Assembly (NCBI RefSeq): GCF_900100275.1
Contig: NZ_FNET01000001.1
Location: 682,001-746,000, forward strand
DNA: 64,000 nt
Origin: Lentzea albidocapillata subsp. violacea
Lineage (GTDB): Bacteria > Actinomycetota > Actinomycetes > Mycobacteriales > Pseudonocardiaceae
Reading direction: 5' to 3'
The notes under the pieces are model-generated. The model did not search any database, was not told where the DNA came from, and saw nothing but the letters and a program-made list of their open reading frames with translations. A program made the position numbers and the translations under genes. Positions 38,191 to 45,906 of the stretch are shown in pieces (the first letter of the stretch is position 1; every line of letters begins with the position of its first letter).

Positions 38191-38207
38191 GGATGTTCAG
38201 AACATCT
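38191..38207. promoter_or_regulatory. GGATGTT-N3-AACATCT operator upstream of TetR gene
   Basis: GGATGTT-CAG-AACATCT lies 26 bp before the TetR start; its GATGTTC-A-GAACATC core is a perfect palindrome. The same 17-bp pattern with a different spacer occurs at 42326-42342 upstream of the histidine phosphatase gene. Likely site of the adjacent TetR regulator. Confidence 0.65.
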
Positions 38208-38232
38208 CAGTTGCCTTCGGCGAGGAGTGGCG

Positions 38233-39303
38233 ATGGTTCGGCTGACTCGAGTGCAGCAGCAGGCGCGCACGCGTGCCGCGGTGCTGGCGGCGGCACGGGA
38301 GGAGTTCGCCGAGCAGGGTTTCCTGCCGGCGAAGGTCGACCGGATCGCCGAACGGGCGGAGCTGACCCGTGGGGCGGTGTACTCGAACTTCCCGAGCAAA
38401 CGCGCGTTGTACCTGGCGGTGCTGATCGACCTGGTCGAGCAGGCCTCAGAGCCCTGGGTGACGGTGTCGCCGACATCGCGAGTCGACGCGCTCGGGGTGT
38501 TCGCGAGGGTCTGGCTCGAACGGCTGCCGCTGGTGGGCGACGCGGCGCCGGGCGGGCGGCTGCGGTTGCGGTCGCTGGACGGTGTCTTCGAGGACGAGCG
38601 CGGTCCGGCCGTGCTGGCTCAGCTCGCGCGGCTGGAGGCGTTGCTGCTGGCCATCGCCCTCGAACGAGGTGCGCCGGCCCGGCGGGTGCGGCTGGCGGAG
38701 CTGGTGCTGACGATGCTGGACGGCGCCGGTCACCGGGCAGAGACGGCGCCGGGGTTCGGTGACCCGTTCGACGTCGCGCACGCGTGCAGGCACATGGCCG
38801 AGATCGACCTGGAGGACACCTGGGCGCCGCCGCACCTGCCGTACGTCGCCCCGGCGCGCACGTGTGCGGACGCCTGGACCGCGCCTGAGGGTCTCGTCGA
38901 CCAGATCAGCGGTGAGCGGGTCGAGCTCGCGAACGGACTGGTGGTGGTGCTGGGCGCGAGCCGTCTCGGCGCGGCCGAGGAGGCCGTGCGGTCCGCGAAG
39001 CCCGGTGAACAGGTCACGCTGGCCGTCGTCACGGGCGATCCGGAGGAGACCGGGCGCCTCGTCCGGCTCCGGGTCACGGATGCCGTCGGCTGTCTGAGGC
39101 GGGTGTTCGCGCCCGAGGTCTGGCAGCACGTCCGGCTGGTGCTCGACGACGACGCGCTGGTGGCGTCCGCGATCGGCGTCACCGATCCCGGCGACGACAC
39201 CGAGTCCGCGGTCAGCGTGCGGGACGGCGTGATCGTCGCGCGTGCCCACGGCCGCGGTGCCGGGTACGCGGCTGGCGCGCGCCGGCGGGAGGCGACGTCG
39301 TGA
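38233..39303 (+). CDS. TetR-family regulator with an extra C-terminal domain
   Basis: 356 residues, much longer than the usual ~200. N-terminal TetR helix-turn-helix: ARTRAAVLAAAREEFAEQG, AERAELTRGAVYSNFPSKRAL. Residues ~215-356 form an additional alpha/beta region (LVVVLGASRLGAAEEAV, ALVASAIGVTDPG, VRDGVIVARAHGRGAGY) reminiscent of a degenerate thioredoxin/peroxiredoxin-like fold; that similarity is only impressionistic. ATG 38233 follows GAGGAG. The stop overlaps the next gene (GTGA), giving a TetR-wHTH-PPDK operon under the upstream palindrome. Confidence 0.8.
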   Translation: MVRLTRVQQQARTRAAVLAAAREEFAEQGFLPAKVDRIAERAELTRGAVYSNFPSKRALYLAVLIDLVEQASEPWVTVSPTSRVDALGVFARVWLERLPLVGDAAPGGRLRLRSLDGVFEDERGPAVLAQLARLEALLLAIALERGAPARRVRLAELVLTMLDGAGHRAETAPGFGDPFDVAHACRHMAEIDLEDTWAPPHLPYVAPARTCADAWTAPEGLVDQISGERVELANGLVVVLGASRLGAAEEAVRSAKPGEQVTLAVVTGDPEETGRLVRLRVTDAVGCLRRVFAPEVWQHVRLVLDDDALVASAIGVTDPGDDTESAVSVRDGVIVARAHGRGAGYAAGARRREATS

Positions 39304-39908
39304 GCAGAGATCTGCTGGTGCTGCACGCGTTGCGCTGCGTCGGTACCACCGGACTCACCCGCGTGGCGTCGTTCACGGGGCTCGATGAGTCCGATGTGGA
39401 GTCCGAGCTGATCGATCTGGCGGTCGCCGGTCTCGTCACACACCACAGGGGTTTCGGCGGGTGGGCGCTGACGGAGTCCGGCCGGTCCGCCGACGCCGCC
39501 CGGACCAAGGCCGAGCTGGAGTCGGCCGGCACCCGTCCCGCGCTGGCCGAGGCGTTCGACGCGTTCCTCGTGCTCAACCCCGAACTGCTCGACCTGTGCA
39601 CGGCGTGGCAGGTCCGGTCCGCCGACGGCGTCACGACCGTCAACGACCACAGCGACACCGCCTACGACGCCCGCGTCCTCGCCTTGTTCACCGACTTCCA
39701 CGCCCGTGCCGTCGTGGTGATCGCCGCTCTGGCCGCCGCCGTGCCACGGTTCGGCCGTTACGACGCGCGCCTGTCCGAAGCCCTGGACCGCGCCCAGGCG
39801 GGGGAGTTGGAGCGCCTGGCCGACACCATCGACTCGTTCCACACGATCTGGGCGGAACTGCACGAGGACCTGCTCGCCACGTTGGGAATCGCGCGATGGA
39901 GTGGGTAA
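39300..39908 (+). CDS. winged-helix hypothetical protein of the PPDK operon
   Basis: 202 residues, GTG start overlapping the TetR stop. The N-terminal ~70 residues look like a winged helix (LLVLHALRCVGTTGLTRVASFTGLDESDVE and GLVTHHRGFGGWALTESGR read in pieces), the rest is helical. Its stop is 13 bp inside the PPDK-like gene. Homologous small proteins are commonly found before short PPDK genes in actinobacteria, from memory. Could be a regulator or a partner of the PPDK-like enzyme. No known function. Confidence 0.65.
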   Translation: MSRDLLVLHALRCVGTTGLTRVASFTGLDESDVESELIDLAVAGLVTHHRGFGGWALTESGRSADAARTKAELESAGTRPALAEAFDAFLVLNPELLDLCTAWQVRSADGVTTVNDHSDTAYDARVLALFTDFHARAVVVIAALAAAVPRFGRYDARLSEALDRAQAGELERLADTIDSFHTIWAELHEDLLATLGIARWSG

Positions 39909-41242
39909 GGCACCTCTCCGGCGCGCTCGGCGAACCGCCGGAGGTCGTCGGCGGCAAGGCCCACGGCCTCGTGCTGCTGCACCGCCTCGGCCTGCCGGTG
40001 CCCGCCGGTTTCGTCGTCACCACCGAGGCCTGCAGGGTCTTCCTCCGCACAGGCCGGTTTCCCGGCGGTCTCGCCGGCGAACTGGCCTCCGCCATCGAGG
40101 TCCTGGGACCGTCGACGGTCTCGGTGCGTTCCGGGGCCGCCGTGTCGATGCCCGGCATGATGGACACGATCCTCAACCTCCGCCTCACGCCGGACTCGCT
40201 CGACGAGGCGCTGAAGTCGGTGTTCGCGTCGTGGAACACACCCCGCGCCCGCACCTACCGCACCCTGCACGGCATCCCGCACGACCTGGGCACGGCCGTG
40301 GTCGTGCAGCGGATGGTCTTCGGAGACCGCGACGACCACAGCGGCTCCGGCGTCGCGTTCAGCCGCGACCCCGGCACAGGCGAGAACGCGCCGTTCGGCG
40401 AAGTCCTCTTCGGACACCAGGGCGACGACGTCGTCTCCGGCCGGACGCTGACACTGCCCCTGCACACCATCGCGAACCGTGAACCCGCCGTCTGGCAAGA
40501 CTTGCTCGACGCCCTGAGCTGCATCGAACAGCACTACCGCGACGCGTGCTACGTCGAGTTCACCTTCGAGTCAGGCGTGTTGTGGCTGCTACAGGTGCGG
40601 CCGGGCAGGTTCACCGGCGCCGCCGCCGTCCGCCTGGCCACCGACCTGGCCGACGCCGGTGCGATCACCCGCGCCGAAGCACTCCTGCGGTTGGCACCGC
40701 ACCACCTCCGGCACGTCCGCGTACCCCGAATCGAACCGGATGCCGACGTCATCGCACGCGGCCTGGGCGTCTGCCCGGGAGTGGCGGCGGGCAGGGTGGC
40801 GGTCACGTCCGACGAGGCGGTACGCATGGCCGCCGACGGCCCGGTCGTCCTGGTGCGTCCGGAGACGTCACCGGAGGACATCCGCGGCCTGGCGGCGGCC
40901 ACCGGCATCGTCACCGCGCGGGGCGGCCCGGCAAGCCACGCGGCCGTCGTAGCCCGCTCGATGGGCAAACCCGCCGTCGTGGGCGTCGCCGACCTCCACG
41001 TGGGCAGCGACTCGGTGGCGATAGGCGGGCGCACGGTTGGCGTGGGCGCGATGGTGACCATCGACGGGACCGGCGGTGAGGTCGTCCTCGGCACGCCGCG
41101 CGTCGTCACGGGAGGTGCGGACGGGCACCTGCGCCGGTTGCTGGGGTGGGCGGATGAGGTGTCCGGGGATGGGTCGGAGCGGGGCGAGGCCGAGCGCCTG
41201 GAGGCGGCGCAGGTTGTGCTTCGGCGGCGTGAGGGTGCTTGA
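39896..41242 (+). CDS. short pyruvate phosphate dikinase-like protein lacking the PEP-binding barrel
   Basis: 448 residues. The N-terminal ATP-grasp region has VGGKAHGLVLLHRLGLPVPAGF split across the nucleotide site, SVRSGAAVSMPGMMDTILNL, and EFTFESGVLWLLQVRPG. The swivelling phosphohistidine domain has GGPASHAAVVARSMGKPAVVG with catalytic His348. The C-terminal PEP/pyruvate TIM barrel of full-length (~870-residue) PPDK is absent; there is no sign of a frameshift. Mycobacterial Rv1127c is similarly short. It may phosphorylate another protein or small molecule, or pair with a separate barrel protein. Confidence 0.85.
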   Translation: MEWVRHLSGALGEPPEVVGGKAHGLVLLHRLGLPVPAGFVVTTEACRVFLRTGRFPGGLAGELASAIEVLGPSTVSVRSGAAVSMPGMMDTILNLRLTPDSLDEALKSVFASWNTPRARTYRTLHGIPHDLGTAVVVQRMVFGDRDDHSGSGVAFSRDPGTGENAPFGEVLFGHQGDDVVSGRTLTLPLHTIANREPAVWQDLLDALSCIEQHYRDACYVEFTFESGVLWLLQVRPGRFTGAAAVRLATDLADAGAITRAEALLRLAPHHLRHVRVPRIEPDADVIARGLGVCPGVAAGRVAVTSDEAVRMAADGPVVLVRPETSPEDIRGLAAATGIVTARGGPASHAAVVARSMGKPAVVGVADLHVGSDSVAIGGRTVGVGAMVTIDGTGGEVVLGTPRVVTGGADGHLRRLLGWADEVSGDGSERGEAERLEAAQVVLRRREGA

Positions 41243-41375
41243 GGGCGGTGCGTTCCGCGGCCTTGGCGAGCAGAGGGTCGGGGGAGGCTCTGGTCGGACG
41301 AGTCCGCGTATCTGCCGCGTGGTCGAAGGTGCTCAGGCGGCACGGAAGCGGGGGCATGGCCCCTGCGGGAGTGGC

Positions 41376-41570
41376 GTGCGGCGGTTGGGTGGCGTGCGCG
41401 GGCGGCTGGGTGTGGTCCGGCGGTGTGCGGGGGCGGCTGGGCTGGGGCGTGGTCCAGCGGAGTGTGGCGGCGTGCGCGGGCGGCTGGGCTGGGGGCGTGG
41501 TCCGGCAGAGTGTGGCGGCGTGCGCGGGCAGCTGGGTGAGGCGTGGTCCGGCGGAGCATGATGTGGCGGG
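41376..41570. repeat. G-rich degenerate tandem repeat in a 467-bp gene-free gap
   Basis: Between the PPDK-like stop (41242) and the phosphatase stop (41710) there is no convincing gene. Inside it, units starting with GTGCGCGGGCGGCTGGG recur at 41394, 41425, 41472 and 41520 (periods 31, 47, 48 bp), with a shorter precursor at 41376. The plus strand has dense G-runs and may form G-quadruplexes. Frames crossing it encode only repetitive Pro/Ala/Arg sequence and are not credible proteins. Confidence 0.75.
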
Positions 41571-41709
41571 CGGGCAGCCGGGCACGAGGCGCGCTCTCGC
41601 GGAAGTGGAATGCGGCCGCGGCGTGCACAGGCGTCTGGGCGAGTGGGCCTGCTTCGGTGCGGCGGCCGGGCGTGCGGGCGACCAGCCAAGGACGCGCGCT
41701 GGACGCGGT

Positions 41710-42297
41710 TCAAGGCCGGGCGCCTGGGCCGAAGCCCGTCCAGCGCAGCTCCTCCGGCAGGTGGCTCATGTCGTTGTACAGCAGCAAGGCCGGTGGCGTG
41801 CCGTCGCGGAACTGGATGACGGTCAGCGCGGTGTTGCCGCAGCTCATCGCCAGCCAACGGTCCGGCGGTGCGCCCAGGGCGTGCCGCACCAGCCATGCCA
41901 CCTGGTAGGCGTGCGTGACCAGCACCTCGTGGGTCTCGGTCTCGGCCGGACGCGCGAACCGGGTGGTCAAGGACTCGGCGAGGCCCGCGCCCGCGGCTGC
42001 TTCTGCCGCGTCGTAGCCGTCGAAGAAGCCTGCCCACGCGGGCGGGGGATCGGCCGGCACGTGCGGTACGTGGTCGACCAGTTCGGGGGCCTCGGTGACG
42101 GGGACGCCTGGCAGGTGCTCGCCCAGGAGCTGGGCTGTGCTCTTCGCTCTGGCCAGGGGCGAGTGCAGGACGGCGTCGATCGGTGACCGGGCCAGGCGTT
42201 CGCCCAGCAGGTGCGTCTGTCGTTCGCCGGTGCCGGTGAGCTGGCCGAACGGGTCTGCTGCGCCGTGACGGACCACGTAGAGGTGCCGAGTCGCCAT
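41710..42297 (-). CDS. histidine phosphatase (phosphoglycerate mutase-like) family protein
   Basis: 195 residues. The N-terminal RHG motif (YVVRHGAAD), the second Arg/Glu region and C-terminal VTHAYQVAW histidine fit the broad histidine phosphatase family. Cytosolic. ATG 42297 follows TGGGAGGG. Its promoter region contains the same GGATGTT-N3-AACATCT site as the TetR/PPDK operon, so it may belong to that regulon. Substrate unknown. Confidence 0.88.
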   Translation of the reverse strand: MATRHLYVVRHGAADPFGQLTGTGERQTHLLGERLARSPIDAVLHSPLARAKSTAQLLGEHLPGVPVTEAPELVDHVPHVPADPPPAWAGFFDGYDAAEAAAGAGLAESLTTRFARPAETETHEVLVTHAYQVAWLVRHALGAPPDRWLAMSCGNTALTVIQFRDGTPPALLLYNDMSHLPEELRWTGFGPGARP

Positions 42298-42313
42298 CGT
42301 TAACCCTCCCAGG

Positions 42314-42342
42314 TTGTCAACATCGGGATGTTACCAACATCT
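42314..42342. promoter_or_regulatory. operator with three AACATC half-sites upstream of phosphatase gene
   Basis: AACATC (42319-42324), GATGTT (42327-42332) and AACATC (42336-42341) form two overlapping palindromes. The right one, GGATGTT-ACC-AACATCT (42326-42342), matches the site before the TetR gene at 38191. A TAACAT on the minus strand inside the site could be the -10 of the phosphatase gene, consistent with repression. Confidence 0.6.
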
Positions 42343-42504
42343 GGAACGGGCCTCGAATGCGATGGTGCGGACGGGTGAACCGCGGGCCACTCGTCGTGCA
42401 GCGCGAGCCCGGTCGTTTGACCATGGCTGAGTTGCGGTGGTGGCAACACAGAATTCAGTGTGCGGGGCGCAGTCGGGGCCGATCGCGAAGGAGACCGGGA
42501 GTCG

Positions 42505-42966
42505 ATGCATCGACTCGATGAAGTGCAGGCCAGGGAACTGACCCTGGCCGCGGTGGGTGCGGTCAACAGGCGTGATCACCTGTGGTCCGTCGACGCCGTG
42601 CGGTGCCTGGTGTCGGACGAGCGGACGCGGGTGGTCGCGATCGACACGTGTGCGGTGATCCTGCTGCGTGGTGTTCCGCGCGGCTCGCTCGAGCGGTCCG
42701 TCCGCATTCCGATCTCTGTGCCGGCGACGCGGGGTGACGCGACCTGCGCGCGGGCCTCCGAGGTCGCCTCGGAGGTGCTGAGTGGACTGGCGTGTGGTGA
42801 CGATCAGCGCGTCGCCCTGGTGCTGGCGAGGTTGACCGAGGACCAGCAGTTCGACGCGGTGCTGGTGCTGGTTCGTGCCGCTGCGGCGTGGATCGACACC
42901 TACGTGGGCATCGACGGTGACACCGTGGACGCCTACTACGCGATCTCCAAGACGGAAACGACCTGA
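42505..42966 (+). CDS. hypothetical protein
   Basis: 153 residues from ATG 42505; an earlier in-frame start at 42460 lacks support. Soluble, no signal or membrane segment. Contains RDHLWSVDAVRCLVSDERTR and a C-terminal acidic end (WIDTYVGIDGDTVDAYYA). Codon use matches neighbours. It precedes the carotenoid operon by 72 bp on the same strand but a promoter element lies in between, so it is probably not part of it. Not recognised. Confidence 0.5.
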   Translation: MHRLDEVQARELTLAAVGAVNRRDHLWSVDAVRCLVSDERTRVVAIDTCAVILLRGVPRGSLERSVRIPISVPATRGDATCARASEVASEVLSGLACGDDQRVALVLARLTEDQQFDAVLVLVRAAAAWIDTYVGIDGDTVDAYYAISKTETT

Positions 42967-42983
42967 CCGCGGAACCTCGATCT

Positions 42984-43018
42984 GCGCCGTTGTGCAGACT
43001 CGTCGCGCCGCCCATACG
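42984..43018 (+). promoter_or_regulatory. crtYcYdTU promoter with shared GCGCCGTTGTGC element
   Basis: GCGCCGTTGTGC (42984-42995) ends in TTGTGC, followed after exactly 17 bp by CATACG (43013-43018). The same 12-mer precedes crtB in the opposite orientation with the same 17-bp spacing to CTTAGC. This looks like a common -35/-10 pair for the carotenoid operons, perhaps read by an alternative sigma factor. Confidence 0.5.
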
Positions 43019-43038
43019 GTCGTGGTGGGAGGTCGGTG

Positions 43039-43365
43039 ATGCGAAGCCAGTACGAATACCTGATGGTGCTGGGCGTGTGCGTGCTCATCACGCTGCCGCT
43101 GGAGTGGATGGGACGCGGTGTCTACCGCCGTGGCCCGGACCTGGCGCGTGCCATCGCGCCCGTGCTGCTCGTCCTCGCCGTCTGGGACGTCGTCGCGATC
43201 GTGCGAGGGCATTGGAGTTTTCATCCCGAGGCGACGACCGGGGTGTTGATCGGTGGCGTGCTGCCGATCGAGGAAGTCCTGTTCTTCGTGGCGATCCCGC
43301 TCTGCGCGGTGCTGACCTACGAGGCCGTGCGCGGGCATTCGGAGCGCTGGTTGCGTGATGGTTGA
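43039..43365 (+). CDS. crtYc: lycopene cyclase subunit, CrtYc type
   Basis: 108 residues, three membrane helices. One half of the heterodimeric actinobacterial lycopene beta-cyclase, recognised by YEYLMVLGVCVLITLPLEW and PIEEVLFFVAIPL. Converts lycopene ends to beta-rings together with the next gene product. ATG 43039 has GGGAGG 6 bases upstream and is preferred over GTG 43036. Overlaps crtYd by 8 bp. Confidence 0.9.
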   Translation: MRSQYEYLMVLGVCVLITLPLEWMGRGVYRRGPDLARAIAPVLLVLAVWDVVAIVRGHWSFHPEATTGVLIGGVLPIEEVLFFVAIPLCAVLTYEAVRGHSERWLRDG

Positions 43366-43675
43366 GGAGTACTCGTTCGCCGCGGTGGCGGCGGTTGCCG
43401 TGGTGCTGCTGCTGGAGTTCTTCTTGCTGCGCACGGGTTTGTTCAAGCGTCCGGCGTACTGGATCACGATGGCGATCGTGCTGGGGTTCCAGGTTCCGGT
43501 GGACGGATGGCTGACGAGGCTCGACGCGCCGATCGTGTTGTACGCGGACTGGGCGATCAGCGGGGTGCGGGTGCCGTGGGACATCCCGGTGGAGGACTTC
43601 CTATACGGGTTCGCCATGGTCACCGCCGTGTTGTTGCTGTGGGAACGGGGAAGGCCGGCACGTGAACAAGCTTGA
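43358..43675 (+). CDS. crtYd: lycopene cyclase subunit, CrtYd type
   Basis: 105 residues, three membrane helices, with the partner motif VPWDIPVEDFLYGFAMV. Forms the lycopene cyclase heterodimer with CrtYc in the membrane. Starts within the end of crtYc and overlaps the methyltransferase gene by 14 bp; translation of the three is coupled. Confidence 0.9.
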   Translation: MVEEYSFAAVAAVAVVLLLEFFLLRTGLFKRPAYWITMAIVLGFQVPVDGWLTRLDAPIVLYADWAISGVRVPWDIPVEDFLYGFAMVTAVLLLWERGRPAREQA

Positions 43676-44354
43676 GGTACCGGGGAAGTTCGACCGGGCG
43701 GCCCGCGGTTACGACTTCCTGGTTGGACTGAACCCCGGCTATCACCAGGCGCTGCGCCTTTCCGCGCGAGCGCTCGGCCTGCGCCCCGGCATGCGGGTGC
43801 TCGACCTGGGCTGCGGCACGGGCGCCTCCACCGCCGCGCTGGTCGCGGCCGCGCCCGGCGTGGAGATCGTCGCTGTGGACGCCTCGGCGGGCATGATCGC
43901 GCGGGCGCGGGAGAAGCGCTGGCCCGCCACGGTGAGGTTCGTGCACAGCCGCGCCGAGGACGTGGACGAGGGCGAGTTCGACGCGGTGTTCGCCGCGTAC
44001 CTGGTGCGCAACCTGCCCGAGCCGGATGGCACGCTCATCCGGATCAGGGACCTGCTGAAACCCGGCGGAACGCTGGTGTTGCACGAGTACTCGGTGCGCG
44101 ACTCCCTGACAAGCGCGGCATTGTGGACGCTGCTGTGCGGGTTCATCGTCCCGGCGGGATGGCTGGTCACCGGCGACCGCTCGCTCTACACCTACCTGTG
44201 GCGCAGCGTGATGGACTTCGACGGCGCGACGGCGCTGCGGGACCGGTTGCGGCGCAACGGCTTCGTCGGCGTGCGCAGCGCGCCGCTGCCGGGCCTGCAA
44301 CTCGGCGTGGTGCACACCTTCCGCAGCCACGTGCCGGAACAGGAGCAGCGGTGA
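43662..44354 (+). CDS. crtT: carotenoid-cluster SAM methyltransferase (CrtT-like)
   Basis: 230 residues. UbiE-like class I methyltransferase with VLDLGCGTGASTAAL (motif I), VAVDASAGMIARAR and LLKPGGTLVLHEY. In Streptomyces carotenoid clusters the gene between the cyclase and crtU is called crtT; the same order holds here. Its acceptor is not established. GTG start. Overlaps crtU by GTGA. Confidence 0.75.
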   Translation: MNKLEVPGKFDRAARGYDFLVGLNPGYHQALRLSARALGLRPGMRVLDLGCGTGASTAALVAAAPGVEIVAVDASAGMIARAREKRWPATVRFVHSRAEDVDEGEFDAVFAAYLVRNLPEPDGTLIRIRDLLKPGGTLVLHEYSVRDSLTSAALWTLLCGFIVPAGWLVTGDRSLYTYLWRSVMDFDGATALRDRLRRNGFVGVRSAPLPGLQLGVVHTFRSHVPEQEQR

Positions 44355-45874
44355 GGGATCGCAAGGCGGTGCGGATCCCGGCCCCGGCCGGTCGCGCGCA
44401 GTTCGACGGGACCGCGCCCGTCGTCGCCGTGGTGGGCGGTGGCATCGCCGGACTCTCCGCCGCGACGCTGCTCGCCGAACGCGGGGCACAGGTCGTGCTG
44501 TGCGAACGGGAGGACTACCTGGGCGGCCGCGTCGGCGGCTGGAGCACCAGGCTCGCGGACGGCAGCGACGCCACCATGACGCGCGGCTTCCACGCGTTCT
44601 TCCGGCAGTACTACAACCTCCGGGCCCTGCTCGACCGCGCCGACCCGGCCGGACGAGCCCTGGTCGGACTGCCGGACTACCCGTTGCAGCACGCCTCCGG
44701 CCACCGGGACGGTTTCGCGAACCTCCCGAAGGCGGTGCCGTGGAACGCTCTCGCGTTCCTGCGCGGCAGCCCCACGTTCCGCTGGCGCGACCTGCCCGAC
44801 GTCAACGCGCGGGCCGCGCTGTCGTTGCTCGACGTGTCGGTGCCGCGGATCTATGAGGAGCTCGACGGCATCGACGCCGCGACCTACCTGGAGCGGATCC
44901 GGTTCCCCGAGGCCGCGCACGCCCTCGCCTTCGAGGTGTTCTCCCGCAGCTTCTTCGCCCACCCCACCCGCATGTCGGCCGCCGAGCTCGCGGTGATGTT
45001 CCACATCTACTTCCTCGGCTCCAGCGAGGGGCTGCTGTTCGACGTGGCCGCGGACCCGTTCCCGCACGGCCTGTGGGAGCCGCTCGGGCGCCACCTCGCC
45101 CTGCTGGGCGCGACGGTGTGCACGGGCACCGAGGTCAGGTCCGTGCTGCCGGGCGAGCACAGGCGGTTCTCCGTCACCATCGGCGACGGCGCGATCGAGG
45201 CGGACGCCGTGGTGCTCGCCGCCGACGTACCGGGCCTGCGGACCCTCGTCGGCGGCTCGCCCGCGCTCGGCGACGCCGCGTGGCGCGAGAAGGTCGGCGG
45301 GCTGCGCACCGCGCCCCGGTTCCTCGTGTCGAGGTACTGGCTGGACACGCCGGTGGACGCGGACCGGCCCGGTTTCCTCGGCACCGGCGGCCACGACCTG
45401 CTCGACAACATCGGCGTGCTCAACCACTACGAGCACGAGGCACGGGCCTGGGCCGCCCGCACGGGTGGCTCCGTGGTGGAACTGCACGGCTACGCGCTAC
45501 CGTCCGATGTGGACGAACAGGACGCCCGCGCCCGGCTCTGGGAACAGCTCACCGAGGTCTACCCGGAGACCAAACGGGCAGGGGTCGTCGACGAACGCCA
45601 CGAGCTGCGCGAGGACTGCCCGCTCTTCCCGGCCGGTGGGTACGCGGGACGGCCGGGAGTCACCACACCGGACGACTTCCTTGTGGTGGCAGGCGATCTG
45701 GTGCGCATCGACCTGCCGGTCGCGCTCATGGAACGCGCGGCCACCACCGGTTTCGCCGCCGCCAACCACCTGCTGAGCCGCTGGGGCGTCGCGGGCACGG
45801 ATCTGTGGACGGTGCCGGCCGAGGGCCGCGTTCCGCTGCTGCGCTCGGTCGCCCGACGCTGGCGGACGTTGTGA
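44351..45874 (+). CDS. crtU: carotene desaturase/methylase (isorenieratene synthase type)
   Basis: 507 residues. FAD-dependent CrtI-superfamily enzyme: VVGGGIAGLSAATLLAERG, GGRVGGW, and TRGFHAFFRQYYNLRALLDR typical of CrtU, with C-terminal AGDLVRIDLPVALMERA. CrtU converts beta-rings to aromatic phi-rings, so beta-carotene becomes isorenieratene. Last gene of the crtYc-Yd-T-U operon, coupled to crtT by a 4-bp overlap. Confidence 0.88.
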   Translation: MRDRKAVRIPAPAGRAQFDGTAPVVAVVGGGIAGLSAATLLAERGAQVVLCEREDYLGGRVGGWSTRLADGSDATMTRGFHAFFRQYYNLRALLDRADPAGRALVGLPDYPLQHASGHRDGFANLPKAVPWNALAFLRGSPTFRWRDLPDVNARAALSLLDVSVPRIYEELDGIDAATYLERIRFPEAAHALAFEVFSRSFFAHPTRMSAAELAVMFHIYFLGSSEGLLFDVAADPFPHGLWEPLGRHLALLGATVCTGTEVRSVLPGEHRRFSVTIGDGAIEADAVVLAADVPGLRTLVGGSPALGDAAWREKVGGLRTAPRFLVSRYWLDTPVDADRPGFLGTGGHDLLDNIGVLNHYEHEARAWAARTGGSVVELHGYALPSDVDEQDARARLWEQLTEVYPETKRAGVVDERHELREDCPLFPAGGYAGRPGVTTPDDFLVVAGDLVRIDLPVALMERAATTGFAAANHLLSRWGVAGTDLWTVPAEGRVPLLRSVARRWRTL

Positions 45875-45906
45875 TCGTCATGGCGGCAGCTGGCTGACGA
45901 CGGCGG

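Noticed and set aside
41259-42037. Open frames through the G-rich repeat, giving QPPAHAAT-type repeats on the minus strand
   Set aside because: Reflects tandem DNA repeats; no start signal, no homologous domain, and the frame runs antiparallel into the phosphatase gene.
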